Positions 43,801 to 53,644 are shown, counted from the first letter of the stretch. The stretch is DNA of 64,000 bases from Haliclona indistincta (GCA_964017065.1 OZ024785.1:11859086-11923085), one strand, 5' to 3'. Notes: a model not told the origin generated them from the sequence alone. Program-made: numbers and translations.

Positions 43801-44808
43801 GTGGACCCGCCCCTGTTCTCCCTGTTGCTCCTGGTGGACATGCCCCTGTTGCTCCTGGTGGACCCGGCCCTGTTCTCCCTGTTGCTCCTGGTGGACCCGC
43901 CCCTGTTCTCCCTGTTGCTCCTGGTGGACATGCCTCTGTTCTCCCTGTTGTTCCTGGTGGACCTGCCCCTGTTCTCCCTGTTGCTCCTGGTGGACCCACC
44001 CCAGTTGCTCCTGTAGGACCACCTTTGGCTCCTGGTAGACCCGCCCCTGTTCTCCCAGTTGCTCCTGGTGGACCTGCCCCTGTTCTCCCTGTTGGACCCA
44101 CCCCAGTTGCTCCTGTAGGACCACCTTTTGCTCCTGGTAGACCCGCCCCTGTTCTCCCTGTTGCTCCTGGTGGACTGCCCCTTGTTCCACCACATTATGC
44201 TCAGTTTAGCTCACGGCCACCTCATGCCAAGGTATGTTTACATGTCAAAATTTCATGAAGAACGCATTACTTTGAGTGGAAGATATTATATTAGATTAAT
44301 TTTTTTAATTTCCTGTTGTTGCTATTATTGGTTGTCTGATACAGTTGCTTTATAGCATTCTTGGTATACTGTGGGCAGTTCCTAGTGATTATGAAAATGC
44401 GTATAAATTATTATTAATTTTATACAATTATAGCAACCACATAGCAACAGCATACAAAATTAATTTTATCATGGTTTGTGTATGCTGTGTAATCAGTACC
44501 TATCAGGAAAAAAAACTGATTCTTACAATGCAGGAAAATTATTAATAATAAATTTTAATAATAATAAAAGAAATTTAAGAATGCTATAGTGGTAAATTAA
44601 TGGTGTGTTGTTGAGAACATTGATAAGTCAATAATACTTTTTCTACAGATTTTAGTATTGAATTCATTGTATTTACTTGATTTTCTAGAAGTCACGAAGG
44701 GGTTTTGGTTGGGCACCACCATCACCAGTGAGTGTCAATGTATGGATAATGAACAATGACTAAACTAACTTAACTATGTAGGTAACAATTAACTTCAATT
44801 GGCACTGA
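34802..44808 (+). CDS. Gene with proline-rich minisatellite exon, interrupted by a 6.6-kb transposon
   Basis: Proposed exons: 34802-34913 ([31 protein letters not shown], phase-1 donor); 35806-35864 ([19 protein letters not shown]); about 36138-36872 continued at 43450-44231 after a transposon; 44689-44727 ([13 protein letters not shown]); and 44782-44808 (VTINFNWH, stop). The large exon encodes tandem [11 protein letters not shown] units and ends [20 protein letters not shown]. The frame giving GGPAPV needs correction of one extra C near 36755 (six C where the right half has five), and its junction with exon 2 is out of phase by one. The product would be a disordered or collagen-like Pro/Gly-rich protein of unknown role. 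The transposon makes the present allele unlikely to yield the full protein. Confidence 0.5.
36167..36872. repeat. 33-bp minisatellite, left part
   Basis: The unit GTTCTCCCTGTTGCTCCTGG followed by TGGACCTGCCCCT repeats about 21 times with point changes and shortened units. The plus-strand frames give [22 protein letters not shown] and [11 protein letters not shown]; the minus strand gives [11 protein letters not shown]. Several frames are open for over 200 codons because the unit is a multiple of three with no stop. Confidence 0.95.
37042..38526 (+). pseudogene. RecQ-type SF2 helicase carried by the transposon, disrupted
   Basis: Exons about 37042-37308, 37427-37644 and 37695 onward join in phase. 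Motifs in order: [25 protein letters not shown] (Walker A, with TAA replacing a residue), [18 protein letters not shown] (DEAH box), [53 protein letters not shown], and [16 protein letters not shown] (motif VI), then a C-terminal Cys cluster [18 protein letters not shown]. Order and wording match the RecQ family; the Cys cluster may take the place of the RecQ zinc-binding region. Lesions: the stop in Walker A, a small deletion between ATV and GID that shifts the frame, and a shift near 38400. It would have unwound DNA during transposition; this copy cannot. Confidence 0.88.
39112..39707. mobile_element. MITE with 75-bp inverted ends carrying a captured exon copy
   Basis: CAAGGGCGTATAGAGAAAGA and about 55 further bp at the left recur inverted at the right. 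On the minus strand the insertion sits between GTACCAT and a second GTACCAT(C), a 7-8 bp duplication of hAT type. It interrupts transposase exon 5. The interior (39331-39602) is a diverged inverse copy of the exon at 27511-27786. Confidence 0.9.
39331..39602 (-). pseudogene. Captured exon copy homologous to 27511-27786
   Basis: The inverse of this segment contains CAGTTCATACGTCAGAGC, GAAATGACTA, CCGCTAGACGATTGCTTGT, GCTAAATGCGCGAGG and GAGCAGCAGTGGATTGTTGT, all present in order in the exon at 27.5 kb, with several substitutions and small indels between them. No intact frame remains. It was presumably picked up by the MITE family from a gene related to the one at 27.3-28.0 kb. Confidence 0.85.
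40415..41187. mobile_element. Complete non-autonomous PIF/Harbinger element, TAA duplication
   Basis: Perfect 42-bp inverted ends start TACCGTGTTCACACGAGCGA (40415-40456 and 41146-41187). TAA flanks both sides (40412-40414 and 41188-41190), the 3-bp duplication typical of Harbinger. Inside is one gene, the Myb/SANT-like protein, and no transposase, so the element depends on a transposase in trans. It sits in exon 4 of the helicase transposon's transposase. Confidence 0.95.
40682..41017 (+). CDS. Harbinger Myb/SANT-like DNA-binding protein
   Basis: An intact 111-codon frame starts at an ATG 267 bp inside the element. The protein [17 protein letters not shown] ... [20 protein letters not shown] ... 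[19 protein letters not shown] ... [16 protein letters not shown] is a single trihelix/Myb-SANT-like domain (three helices with conserved Trp at W4, W17 and W83). In Harbinger elements this second protein binds the element ends and brings the transposase into the nucleus. Here it is present without a transposase, is free of lesions, and fills about half of the element. The typical protein is longer at its C-terminus, so this one is a minimal version. The HARBI1-like gene at 1-777 is a possible partner. Confidence 0.88.
   Translation: MAGWTDDEVFKLIEIWNEDGIQEQLEGSKRNKHVYEKLCTQLRGAGYVRTGEQCRSKVKKLRQQYKKIKDNNGMTGRGRGKWRFFDALDEVFGHRPLASGIRLHWLHDETP
41562..42334. mobile_element. TIR element in a transposase intron, carries a repetitive basic ORF
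   Basis: GGGGCGAGCCTGAGC at 41562-41576 is repeated inverted at 42320-42334. The whole lies in the intron between transposase exons 2 and 3. No clear target duplication is seen, so limits may be off by some bases. Its length is coincidentally similar to the Harbinger element nearby, but the ends differ. Confidence 0.65.
41740..42270 (+). CDS. Basic, Arg/Gln-rich protein with three 23-residue repeats
   Basis: A 176-codon frame with a good ATG. Residues about 1-50 are Gln/Thr-rich then basic ([18 protein letters not shown]); residues about 50-110 remain basic ([15 protein letters not shown]); from about 100 onward the unit [19 protein letters not shown] plus EREN repeats three times (69 bp each, near-identical at the DNA level), and the last repeat is cut to RSVERYC. 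Similar (E-x-x-EQR-x-x-RL)n helices occur in N-termini of some Helitron/PIF1-type proteins, but no helicase follows, so I do not assign a family. The near identity of the units implies recent expansion. It would form a long charged helix. Confidence 0.55.
   Translation: MSDERTFTAQQLRTAQQPTLETPEQHPSQLLQDQRIARKRRRAEESPDQRERRLERQREYQRNYRQRRKIAATTEQTLGDTATEERAVKLQKKRVRARVARSVESAEQRDTRLLNMRVNERENRSVESAEQRDTRLLNMRVNERENRSVESAEQRDTRLLNMRVNERENRSVERYC
43441..44190. repeat. 33-bp minisatellite, right part
   Basis: This is the continuation of the array at 36167-36872 on the other side of the transposon, with the same unit and the same variants, for example the shortened CTCCTGCCCATGTTCCCCCT segment that matches 36733-36753. 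The end of the array degenerates into GTTGCTCCTGTAGGACCACC units. Confidence 0.95.
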
Positions 44809-45589
44809 ATGCTGACAACGATGATTGCTGGAGGTGTGAAGACCGTATAATTAGCTAGTATTGCTGCTTTGTTTATCATCATCAATCCAATATCGTGATT
44901 ATCGATCAAGTTATCATCATTAATCCAAACCAGTTGTATTCACAATCGGCTACTCACTGTGCTTGTGGCCAGCTGACTTGACATTATTCCATCATCATGA
45001 ACTTGTCTACTTTGTAATGGTTCTTTTCGACAGCTATGTAACGTTAGAAAAGGCAGATATGATCACGTGAATTAAGGTCACGTTTTTTTCACTGAGGGTG
45101 TGGTATAGTAGGGTCAGCAAGTCCAAAATCTAACATCCGAATTTTATGTATCTCGGTAGTTCTATATGAAGTACTCACTGATACTTAAACAATGGCGCCC
45201 AGAAATAGCGAAAGCCTCCTTGCGTGTTTTAGCAACACGAAAGAAACATTCGCGGACATGTTCTTTCTATGACGTCATAATTGATTTGTTGTTATTATTA
45301 ACTTTTCGAATTGGTGCGCCCGGCTAGTTTGTCACCGTCTTGGTCGCTGAAGGTCCCGCTGCTATCCACGTGGCAAATAGTGGTCAAAGCCGAGTGCTTT
45401 AGGAACTTTAGTGGCAGTAGTTCAGACTAAGGTGAGCTAGACACACGCGGTCAGGGGAAATATTTGGTTATTGTGGGTCAGTCAGTCAGGCTACAGCGAG
45501 CCGTCCTAGGTTGCTTTTGTAGGCCATTAGTACAGCTATCCATGTGGCAAGTTAGTTTGAATTTGAACAACATTTGCCATCTGGTCGAA
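44809..45589. other. Intergenic region, probable promoter of the next gene
   Basis: No coding feature beyond a 26-codon frame at 45192 (MAPRNSESLLACFSN). The stretch 45320-45590 is less AT-rich and lies just upstream of the ATG at 45590, so it likely holds its promoter. Confidence 0.35.
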
Positions 45590-47940
45590 ATGAATTTGTT
45601 TTGGGCTGGTATGTATTTATCATGATTATTATCAATTATTCATTATTATTTAAATTTAGACCAGCAAATGACTAGTCCTACATATAAAGAGCTGATTGAG
45701 CTGTTGGAGAAAGCTGAGAAATCAGCATCAGAGCCAGGGAATGTACTTTCAACAGCTGAAATCCTCACTGCCAATTTTTCTTGCTTATATCCACACATCA
45801 AAATTGGAAGACCAGCACGATTTCTGGAAACAGTTAACAGGATCAATGCTCCTATTGTAAAGGGAAGCCTAGATGAATCTAGCCGTGAACCGTACCTTCG
45901 TAAGGAATGGAAGCCTCGAACTAGGAATCCAGGTCCTGCTCAAACTGAAGGTATGCACAATGTTCCTACATGTTTGTTGCTACCTTATGCTGACTATTAT
46001 TAGCGGCCACTAGATTTTAGTTTTAGTAAGATTTGGGTTCATTTTATATTATAATGGTAACCATCGTGAGACATTAGTGCAAATAAAATTAGTATGTATA
46101 ACTAAAACTCTCTAATAATACCACCGAACTTTAATATTGTAATGAGATTCACACCGAATTTATTATTGAGGGCAAGGTTTGAGGTGTACTGTATGTGTAG
46201 ACATATCCAACCTGCAAGCATGACAGCTAGCATTACAGTGTATAATTAAATGTTTCCCCAAAGATTTCTGTAATTGGTGAAGTGCGTGTACAAATTGATC
46301 ATAGTAGTTTTTCTACATCTAGAATCTCAGCCGTTTCCCATGGAACTTACTCACAACTATGGCCTGACAATAGAATTCCTTAGCCAGATTTTTCAAGCTC
46401 CAGATGAAGTACAGAATTGGTCGCTTCATGGCATCCCAGCAGTTCTCTTCTACAGAAAGCTACACACGTTTCTCAAGAAATGGAACACAACTAGATCACT
46501 CCAGAAAACAGCAATAGGACGATTTTACCTTTCGATCGATAGCCAGCTCCAAGCTAGGAACAGCACTCCTTGCAATACATACAGATTCATAGAGCAAATC
46601 GTCAACTCCGATCTTACCTGATTCCACTATCATGTCATATGGCATACTGGACGACGAGGCAAGTGTTCTTCAAGCAGAGATTAGCAGTTGCAATGAACAC
46701 ATTCAAGTTTTAGACCAGGTGGTAGTCCAGCAACAACATGAGATCGAGGAGATGAAGAGAGAAATCAAGCAGACTAAATCTCAGCTGGCCAGATCTGAAT
46801 CTACACTGCAACAATTAGTGGTCGATAAGACTCGTCTTGAGAGATGTCAAAATCGCCTAGTAAAAAAGGTACACGATGCTGATAAGAAGTATGAGGCAAC
46901 GCTAAGTGACCTTCTTCATTTGGATGATTTGTCAGAGGAGCATGACCCAGTGGTTTGTGACCCAGAAGAAGTTCTTCTAACAAAAACTAAACTTCAAGGA
47001 AATGTTTATCGAGATGAAGTTCGTGAGTTATATTATTCGCTTCTTGCAGAACAAATGCCACCAGCAAAGGTATCCCACATTATTAAGTCAGTTTTGGAAT
47101 GTTTTGTACAGTCGCTTGATGTTGAATGCTTACAGCTGCCAAAAGAACGTTGTGCAGGGTACATGCGGCGCGAGGAGCTGAGGACAATCAGCATGGCACA
47201 TAAGGCTTATGTCCTTCATGAAAGTAAGTCCTTAAACATGAATTCTGATGGCACGACTAAGTCTTTAAAAAAAATTAATGGGGTGGCTGTAAATGGAACT
47301 GTGTTATGTTTAAACGAAGTTTCCGATGGTTCAGCTCAATGCATAGCGAAAGATATTTCAGCTGAATTGGCCAAATTACGTGAAATTGCCAAATCTTTGG
47401 GTTTGAAGTATCCTGAACGTATCAATTTGACATTGCTTACTTCAAGTACATCTGATTCTGCATCAACGCAAAAGAAATTTAATCGCCTTGTTCAGCAGTA
47501 CAGCAAGGAAGATGAGGAAAGGTTTGGTCTGGCAAGTGAAGAGGCTAATGAGCTAATTGAGAATCTTTATGCTATGCACTTAGGTAGTAATTTACGAAAA
47601 GCGTTTGTTGATGGCATTATGGATGTGTTTGAGGATGACGATAGCCCTACTGAAGGAAATGGAAGGAAACGTAGCCCGATTGATTGCTTTGTGCATGAGT
47701 TTTGCAAACTCTTTGGTACTCACGGGGTACCAGAGTATAGTTGTGGATTTCATTTTGCTGACTTTCTGATGATTGCTGAAGATTCTCAACCAGAGTCGAG
47801 AGAATACTATCAATATTGCGCCAAAAGTTGTTTTGGATAAGCAAGTGGGAAGCCGATATTTTGTATCTGCCGCTAATGCAGCAAAAATTTTCTTTCTTAG
47901 GAATGCTGCCATCTACTTTTTAGAGTACAAAAGGCAGATG
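45590..47940 (+). pseudogene. Transposase-like gene with coiled coil and DGTTKS / TSDSAST motifs
   Basis: Exons 45590-45608 (MNLFWA), 45660-45950 (QQMTSPTYKELIELLEKAEK ... RNPGPAQTE) and from 46323 join through two phase-1 introns. Exon 3 first encodes LTHNYGLTIEFLSQIFQAP and then, after a one-base shift near 46615, continues in the frame of 46632-47840: a coiled coil (about 100 residues), YRDEVRELYYSLLAEQMPPA, NSDGTTKSLKKINGVAVN, LLTSSTSDSASTQKKFNRLV, ENLYAMHLGSNLRKAFV and FVHEFCKLFGTHGVPEY. A further shift near 47815 leads to VVLDKQVGSRYFVSAAN. The DGT and SDSAS motifs look like Asp residues of an RNase H-like core. I know this as a multicopy invertebrate protein family but cannot name its transposon superfamily. 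Two shifts make this copy doubtful. Confidence 0.6.
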
Positions 47941-48079
47941 CTTTGAATGTCATTCTAATACACACAAATGGTGAGACTGCCCCTAGCGTAAGGTTACTGA
48001 AACGCCAGGTCAAGCTAACAAGGCAGCCATCACCATATCGCCTAGTGGTACTGAGTCTCTAGATGAGAAGTGCCAGTGA

Positions 48080-48890
48080 TTGCAGGAGGAATGGGTGAAT
48101 GCTGAGTTTGCTAGGATGTCTTACTGTTATGAAACGCATGTGAAGGTTGACCAGATTGTAGGCGCTGTTGGACCGTTGTGTTATGCACTGGTAGAGATCG
48201 AGGGACAAGAAGTGGAAGCTATGGTAGACACTGGTTCTTCGGCTACCATCATCTCATTCCCACTCTTTAAACGACTTGGCAAGAGCGCCGGAGTCCCTGC
48301 AGCAGCTCTAAACCGACCAGACGTAATTCTCCGAGATTATAATGGGAGACCTATACCTGTGGGAGCCAAGGTTGAGTTGATGTTCCGCTATAATGACCAA
48401 GTGGTAACTGCCCCTGTGTACATCAAGTGTGATGGTCACGAGAAGACAGAGTCTTGCTTGCTGGGTACCAATGTCATTTTCGCGCTCCATCTGATGCAGC
48501 CAGCGCCAGGAGTATGCCAGAAGCAGGATGGTGGTGGAATGACGGCGTCAGTGTGTCTGACACTAAGAGTCCCTGCACGAAGAGGAGCTAACCTTGACGT
48601 GTGTACTAAGAGATCAGCGGGTACTGCTGTGTTGTTTCAGCCAAATAGAGACCTGTTTCGTTTCAGCACCATGGATTGGAAGTGGAGGAGTCTCTTGTGA
48701 GAGTTGGTGGTGATGGACGAGTTACTTTGGCCGTGATGAACACAACAGATGAGACATTACAACTCCCAGACGGTGTTATGGTTGGTGAAATAGAACCCTT
48801 CAATGTAATTTACCTAGTTGACCCACTTGAAGCCAGTGTCGGTCCTTGTGAGTCGTCCATTGCTGTTGTCAATGTGGTTGAGACAACAGA
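48080..48890 (+). pseudogene. Ty3/Gypsy-type retroelement fragment with aspartic protease
   Basis: The frame 48080-48700 contains ALVEIEGQEVEAMVDTGSS followed by ATIIS, the active-site DTG of a retroviral-type protease, then DYNGRPIPVGAKVEL, a second hydrophobic block and CLLGTNVIFALHLMQP. A frameshift near 48670 passes to 48676-48890 (VEESLVRVGGDGRVTLAV, LPDGVMVGEIEPFNVIYLV), the linker normally found before reverse transcriptase. No RT follows, because the sequence switches abruptly to a hAT relic near 48900. The fragment is a truncated, non-functional piece of pol. Confidence 0.75.
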
Positions 48891-48918
48891 GACAGATAGA
48901 CAGCAGCAGCTCTACTCC

Positions 48919-49156
48919 ACAAGTAAAAGATCTGCGAGGGCAATGCTACGATGGCAGTGCCAATATGAGAGCAGGATGTCGAGCACTTGCACACATACTT
49001 GTACAGCAACATGCACCACAAGCAGTGTACTTTCACTGTGCTGCTCACCAACTGAATCTTGCCAAAGTTGAAAGTATTTGTTCCGTTGCAAAGGACCAGC
49101 ATATACCTATTGGTCTCAGACTCGCACTGAAGGAGGTTTTCATGTGCAAGATATGA
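48919..49156 (+). pseudogene. hAT-like transposase fragment (DUF4371/ZMYM type)
   Basis: The frame reads VKDLRGQCYDGSANMRAGCR, LVQQHAPQAVYFHCAAHQLN, LAKVESICSVAKD and stops. RGQCYDGSANM with the later YFHC-x-AHQLNL is the typical centre of hAT-family transposases, containing the second catalytic Asp (YDG). Everything before and after is missing. Confidence 0.75.
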
Positions 49157-49194
49157 CATTCAGCACTGCTTAAACCTCCGATGTTGATTTCGCA

Positions 49195-49368
49195 GAGCTG
49201 CTGCAATGTCAGAGTTGTTCCAACACCTGGTACAACGAAGATACTCTGTCAAAGCCATGCCCTATGTGTCGAAGCCCACGTCATTTTAGTTACAAGATGG
49301 CTATGCCACCACTTGATGAATTAATCAATGCCGTGTCAGAGGCCCTTTGTGCTGACAGTGAACTGTAG
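49195..49368 (+). pseudogene. RING-like C-terminal exon
   Basis: After an acceptor CGCAG at 49194 the frame, read with two leading bases, gives LLQCQSCSNTWYNEDTLSK, PCPMCRSPRHFSYKMAM, PPLDELINAVSEALC and a stop at 49366. The C-x2-C ... CPMC pattern is the second half of a RING finger. The same layout (Cys-rich half, then a short helical tail) is seen in the ORF at 51918-52360. The first half of the RING is absent here. Confidence 0.5.
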
Positions 49369-50347
49369 GTTCGGTCTCAGTTACACTCAAGGGAATTTTA
49401 TCATCCATATTTGTAATCAATTTTTGTATCAGCACTCTGTATGTAAATAACCCTTGAAAGCAAGACACCTCTCTAATCAGGACACTCTTTGTGGGTCCCT
49501 GTGGTGTCCAGATTAGAGGGGTCCCTATATACAATGATCAGACTGCATATTCTAAACTGATGTAAGGAACACATTGCAAAGTAGTGCACATGGTGTATCA
49601 CAATAAGTACTCGCTCTTGCAACCTGGTTTGAGTCCTGGTACGGGTAGGGGAGTTTTTAACTTTTAGGGAATTACTGAAGCCCTTTACTGAATCTATTTA
49701 AGTGCACATACCGGGAATTGGATGTTCGTTCCAAGAAGATATTAGTAACCTTAATCCAACCTGAACAATACGCAGTGTAAACCTAAAAAAATAACCATTC
49801 TCATTGTCTGCTGAGGAAAGACAATAATAGTTTGGCTTGCTGTACATGCAAATACACACTCTTTAATGCGATTCATGCTTATTACTACACAACTTACATC
49901 ACTGCACTGCCTATCCTAGAGCCTGGGAACGAGGCTACACTGCATGCTGCAATGGTCATGCCCCACCCCCAATGGGGGCACAATATCATTGTTATGGTTT
50001 GTCAATGGCCTGCCTACTGATGCAAAATTTTACAAATTCCCAAAGGGTGAGGGCTATCATAATAGTGATGGTCAATTAGGTCATTCGATCAAAAGCCCTA
50101 CTCAGGATCACTCACATGTAATACTGGCCTAGCAATCCAATATTGGGTCGGACATAACATTGATAGTGCATGAATGGTCGCTAATAATTATAGGCGTTAC
50201 CTTGTGAAGAGGATTATCATATCTATCTCCTCAGAATCTTCCATTACAATTAAAATCCTCTAGATAGGACAGTTAACTCGGGTGTTAACTTCAACCCAGA
50301 TTCGTTCTACCATGTGATTCTAAGAGGTACAAATTAATCACAACAAG
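49369..50347. other. Stretch without recognised genes
   Basis: It contains GTGTCCAGATTAGAGGGGTC next to an inverted-like CTCTCTAATCAGGACAC (49466-49530), a local inverted repeat, and a tRNA B-box-like GGTTTGAGTCC at about 49628. A 55-bp segment at 50268-50322 resembles 54012-54066. No gene is supported. Confidence 0.4.
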
Positions 50348-50925
50348 TTAATCAGTTTGCAATTTTACCCTTGTTGAGGAAGTTTGAAGAAAAGGTGCCT
50401 TAGATAGATCATTACGAAAATGTGACACGTGATCCTGAGCATACAGCATCAAAAACCATTCTCTACCATGGTCCACTCTGATCTGGTTCCACAATCCAAT
50501 ATTTTGAGCACTTTTTCTATAGAGAAGCAACAGAAACTTTTACGCTCTAGTACATTTACAGCTTAAAACTGACAAAAATATAAGCTCGTAAAGGATAACA
50601 TTATTTTTGACAGGCATAGAACATAGTGCCACTATCCATCCAGTAAATCCATCGATAGCACAGACATGAGTTACACCAAAAGCCACTAGCTTTTCATTTT
50701 AGTCGATGTGCAGTTTTTCACAATAATAGTAGCGATATACAGACAAGGATTTGTTTGTCTCTCTGCAAGAGACAGTCTTCCTCTATGATAGCCTGGATGA
50801 ACAATTCGTAAAGCATGCCCAACCCGACTCTGTTCAACACGAATCCCCTGTGAACTTAAAAGGCCAGTCATGGTCTTCTTCCCATACAGGGGTCCAACCT
50901 GTATAAACACCACGTGACCATATTA
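50348..50925 (-). pseudogene. DDE-integrase-like transposase relic
   Basis: On the minus strand, ordered blocks in shifting frames read KKTMTGLLSSQGIRVEQSRV, GHALRIVHPGYHRGRLSL, then traces of THVCAIDGF, and finally NIGLWNQIRVDHGREWFLML, AQDHVSHFRNDL and PFLQTSST. IDG and VDHGRE correspond to the first and second catalytic residues of an integrase-core (rve) domain, with the typical -LWDQ-x-RVDHG- wording found in a group of animal integrase-like transposases. Several frameshifts and stops. The superfamily (perhaps Ginger-like) is uncertain. Confidence 0.65.
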
Positions 50926-51198
50926 CATGCCTGTGAAGAAATACTTACTCGCATGACGTTCAAGGAGACGTGTCTGTTGACAGTACACTGATTAATTCTG
51001 GTTGCGTTGTGTATGTCGTTATCTAGACAATAGCACCTTATGCTAGCAGTGCTCAGTCCTCAGAGGTTTGGATAGGTTGCTGTCAGGTTTATACAACTTC
51101 CTCGTGTGACATGCGCCGGTTTTGGACGGCCTCGCGAATGAAAATTTCAATAAGCAGTATGCTGGCAAGCGTAGCCATGAGGTGCCAGTACTCCAACG
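50926..51198. other. Short stretch without recognised genes
   Basis: No coding or repeat feature supported. Confidence 0.3.
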
Positions 51199-51370
51199 AG
51201 GTCTCCACTACTATACTGTACTGGTCTCCACTACTATACTGTACTGTATTACTATATACTGGTCTCCACTACTATACTGTACTGGTCTCCACTACTATAC
51301 TGTACTGTATTACTATATACTGGTCTCCACTACTATACTGTACTGGTCTCCACTACTATACTGTACTGTA
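51199..51370. repeat. Compound minisatellite, 61-bp higher-order unit
   Basis: The 24-bp word GGTCTCCACTACTATACTGT plus ACT alternates with a 37-bp version extended by GTATTACTATATACT. Two full higher-order units of 61 bp and a partial third are almost identical, indicating recent expansion. Confidence 0.95.
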
Positions 51371-51917
51371 TATTTTACCGTTGTACAGGCGTTGCCGAAA
51401 AGTGTCACGCCCACCATAGCTTTAGGTAGTTGAATGAAAAGTTTCCTAACGTGTCCCACATTTAGTCCACGTGGGTTGTTTTGATCGCACCATCACCTCT
51501 GTTTCGTTACACGGTTGCAGTTAGTAAAGGCTATTTATGGCTGTTCAACCTAAGGTTCAACTTACTTGAGTCGGTCAAGATACAGTGGAGCTACTGGTAG
51601 CCAAGACGACCCGTCTGCCGTCGCTTCTATTTTTTCGGTAAAGCGTAAGCATAGTTAATACGACATCAACATCGATTAACCCTGTAACTTCCTTGTTTTC
51701 AGGTGGATATCAACACCATCTATTTAAAGGACAACTCAGGCCCTCAAATATTCCCCCTGCTCATTAAACTATGCCCCTATAATACCTTTGTGCTAGTCAA
51801 ATTGCACCATAGATGTTTGTCTAAACTCTCTACATACCATGTACATGAAACTTAATGTTTTGCTCCAGGACTCAATTTTTGGAAGGTTGGTAGTAGGAAA
51901 GTATATGCCATAAATCA
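51371..51917. other. Stretch without recognised genes
   Basis: No open frame with domain features; probably upstream sequence of the RING-like ORF that follows. Confidence 0.3.
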
Positions 51918-52360
51918 TAACTCCATCCACCAAGAAAAGGGAAAGAGAAAAAACAACAAGTCATTCAAAAATAGACAGTGGTGATGATGACTTGAAATCT
52001 TCAATAGACAAGTTGAGATCTGAAGTCTATAAGTTGAGATCTGAAGTTCGTAGACCTTTTTCCATCACTCAAATTCTAGCTCAAGCGCTTAAGTGTACCT
52101 TTTGCATGGGCACATCAAGACCGCCCCTGCTTATGTCTAAATATTGCCTGTCAGTGGCCGCTTGCGCACGGTGTGTAGCGGCTGCTAGGGAGCGTAATGT
52201 GAGCAAGTGTCCATTGTGTCGTGCGGAGCCGTTTGAGACAAATGAGCTTCACGGTTTCGACGAGATAATAAAGGAGCTCGACACCAGTGAGGAGTCAGCT
52301 GTGGATTATCCGTATACGGTCCCAGACAATAGTGATGAGGAAGATGAATTCTTTGTGTGA
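51918..52360 (+). CDS. RING-like zinc finger protein, N-terminus unresolved
   Basis: The frame is open from about 51918 without an ATG (STKKREREKTTSHSK, then DSGDDDLKSSIDKLRSEVYK and a repeated KLRSEV helix). It continues RRPFSITQILAQALKCTFC, MGTSRPPLLMSKYCLS, AACARCVAAARERN, KCPLCRAEPF and an acidic tail ending EEDEFFV. The Cys pattern C-x2-C-x11-C-x5-C-x2-C-x12-C-x2-C suggests a RING finger with a Cys in place of the usual His. RING domains recruit ubiquitin-conjugating enzymes; whether this one does is not shown. Related exons at 49195-49368 and 54223-54396 suggest a multicopy family. The first exon is not identified. Confidence 0.55.
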
Positions 52361-52954
52361 TGTGACTCCTATACTGCTTCAATATGACAATCCGTTTTGC
52401 TGTCCATTTTACTTGAGTATAGCTGATCACATATCTTATTCCCAGTCCATATCAACTTGTTTACCGTTTGCTGTTGATCATATTATTCTTCAAATTAAAA
52501 TTGCTTATCTTCATTTTCAACGTGTTCTTCAAGACAGGCTTTATAAAGTGTATAATGCTATCCTAGTCAGTGTAACCATAATAATGAGACTGAGGGAGTT
52601 AGACAGATAATTATTTCTCCTTCATGCTCGCCTCTCCACCAGCTTTTGTTCTGTTCAAGTCACTGTCGATCGATTTAAAATACGTATAAGAGCTGCAGTA
52701 CGTGCCAGTCAGCTGTAGAGTAGCAATATGAGCAGTAGGTAAGTATGTAGTGTGACTATATCACCATAGGTCTTCATCACATACAGTTGATTGTAACCTT
52801 CAGTACTATATTTAAGATGTTAGATGCACATTCAGTTTGTCTTTATCGCAGTGTTATTTAACTTCAATCTCCGTTCTGTCTTCCCTAGCCGACCACAGAC
52901 CATGCCCAACTATAGTCTTTTTTCTCTCTTAATTCTTCCACCTCTCCATCTAGG
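52361..52954. other. Stretch without recognised genes
   Basis: Short open frames at 52287-52610 and 52824-53084 lack domain features. Nothing is supported. Confidence 0.35.
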
Positions 52955-53204
52955 GGGTAGCACGCGAGGTCAACTTGTCGTGAGGTCAACTTCGCGAATT
53001 CAACTCTTACTGGTTCTACTCTCAAGAGGTCAATTATTCACCACATCAACTTTACGAGATCAACTCGTACAAAGTCAACTCTAACGAGGTCTACTAGTAG
53101 AGAATCAACTCTCGCGAAGACTACTATCACAGAATCAACTTTGTCAACAGTCAACTCTTACGGGATCAACTTTGCTGTTGCGAATCAACCTGGCACTTAG
53201 TTTA
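52955..53204 (+). repeat. Degenerate 18-bp tandem repeat, open in one frame
   Basis: AGGTCAACTCGTACGA-like units repeat with heavy substitution. In one frame, after a TAG at about 52953 and up to a TAG near 53198, this gives a chain of (R/K)ST(L/R)T(K/R) hexapeptides: KSTLTRSTSRESTLAKTT and similar. No ATG is present in frame, so coding is doubtful. Confidence 0.6.
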
Positions 53205-53644
53205 TTTTTCGTAGGTGCGACACTTAGTTTATCATAATAATTTTCTTTAATTTTTATTAACGTAATAAATTTTTATTTAGTTAGTTAGGAAGACTTAGTT
53301 ATTGCACTTTCTGTCAAGATGTAACTGTAGCACGAATATATCACTATGCACGAACCACAGTACTAGTACTATATCACTATATGCACGAACCAACGCAGCA
53401 GGCTATTATAAGCACCTCAGGGATCGAGAAGGGACGACTGCGCAATCTGAATTCCTGGTAGCCACCACACACGTCGGGTGGCCGATGAAATGGCGCTCAA
53501 GCGCCGATAGGCGGCGCAATCCCAGCTTTACGCGGCAAAGTTGGACTTCCTAGTTTGCGCAGGGCAATCCTGACTTTGCGCAAATTCCCGGTTTGCGCGG
53601 AACATATCCACTATCATGTATATCACTTTTTGACTAGTCAACTG

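Noticed and set aside
49600..49670. Possible tRNA or tRNA-derived SINE (B-box-like GGTTTGAGTCC)
   Set aside because: No matching A box, acceptor stem or cloverleaf could be drawn.
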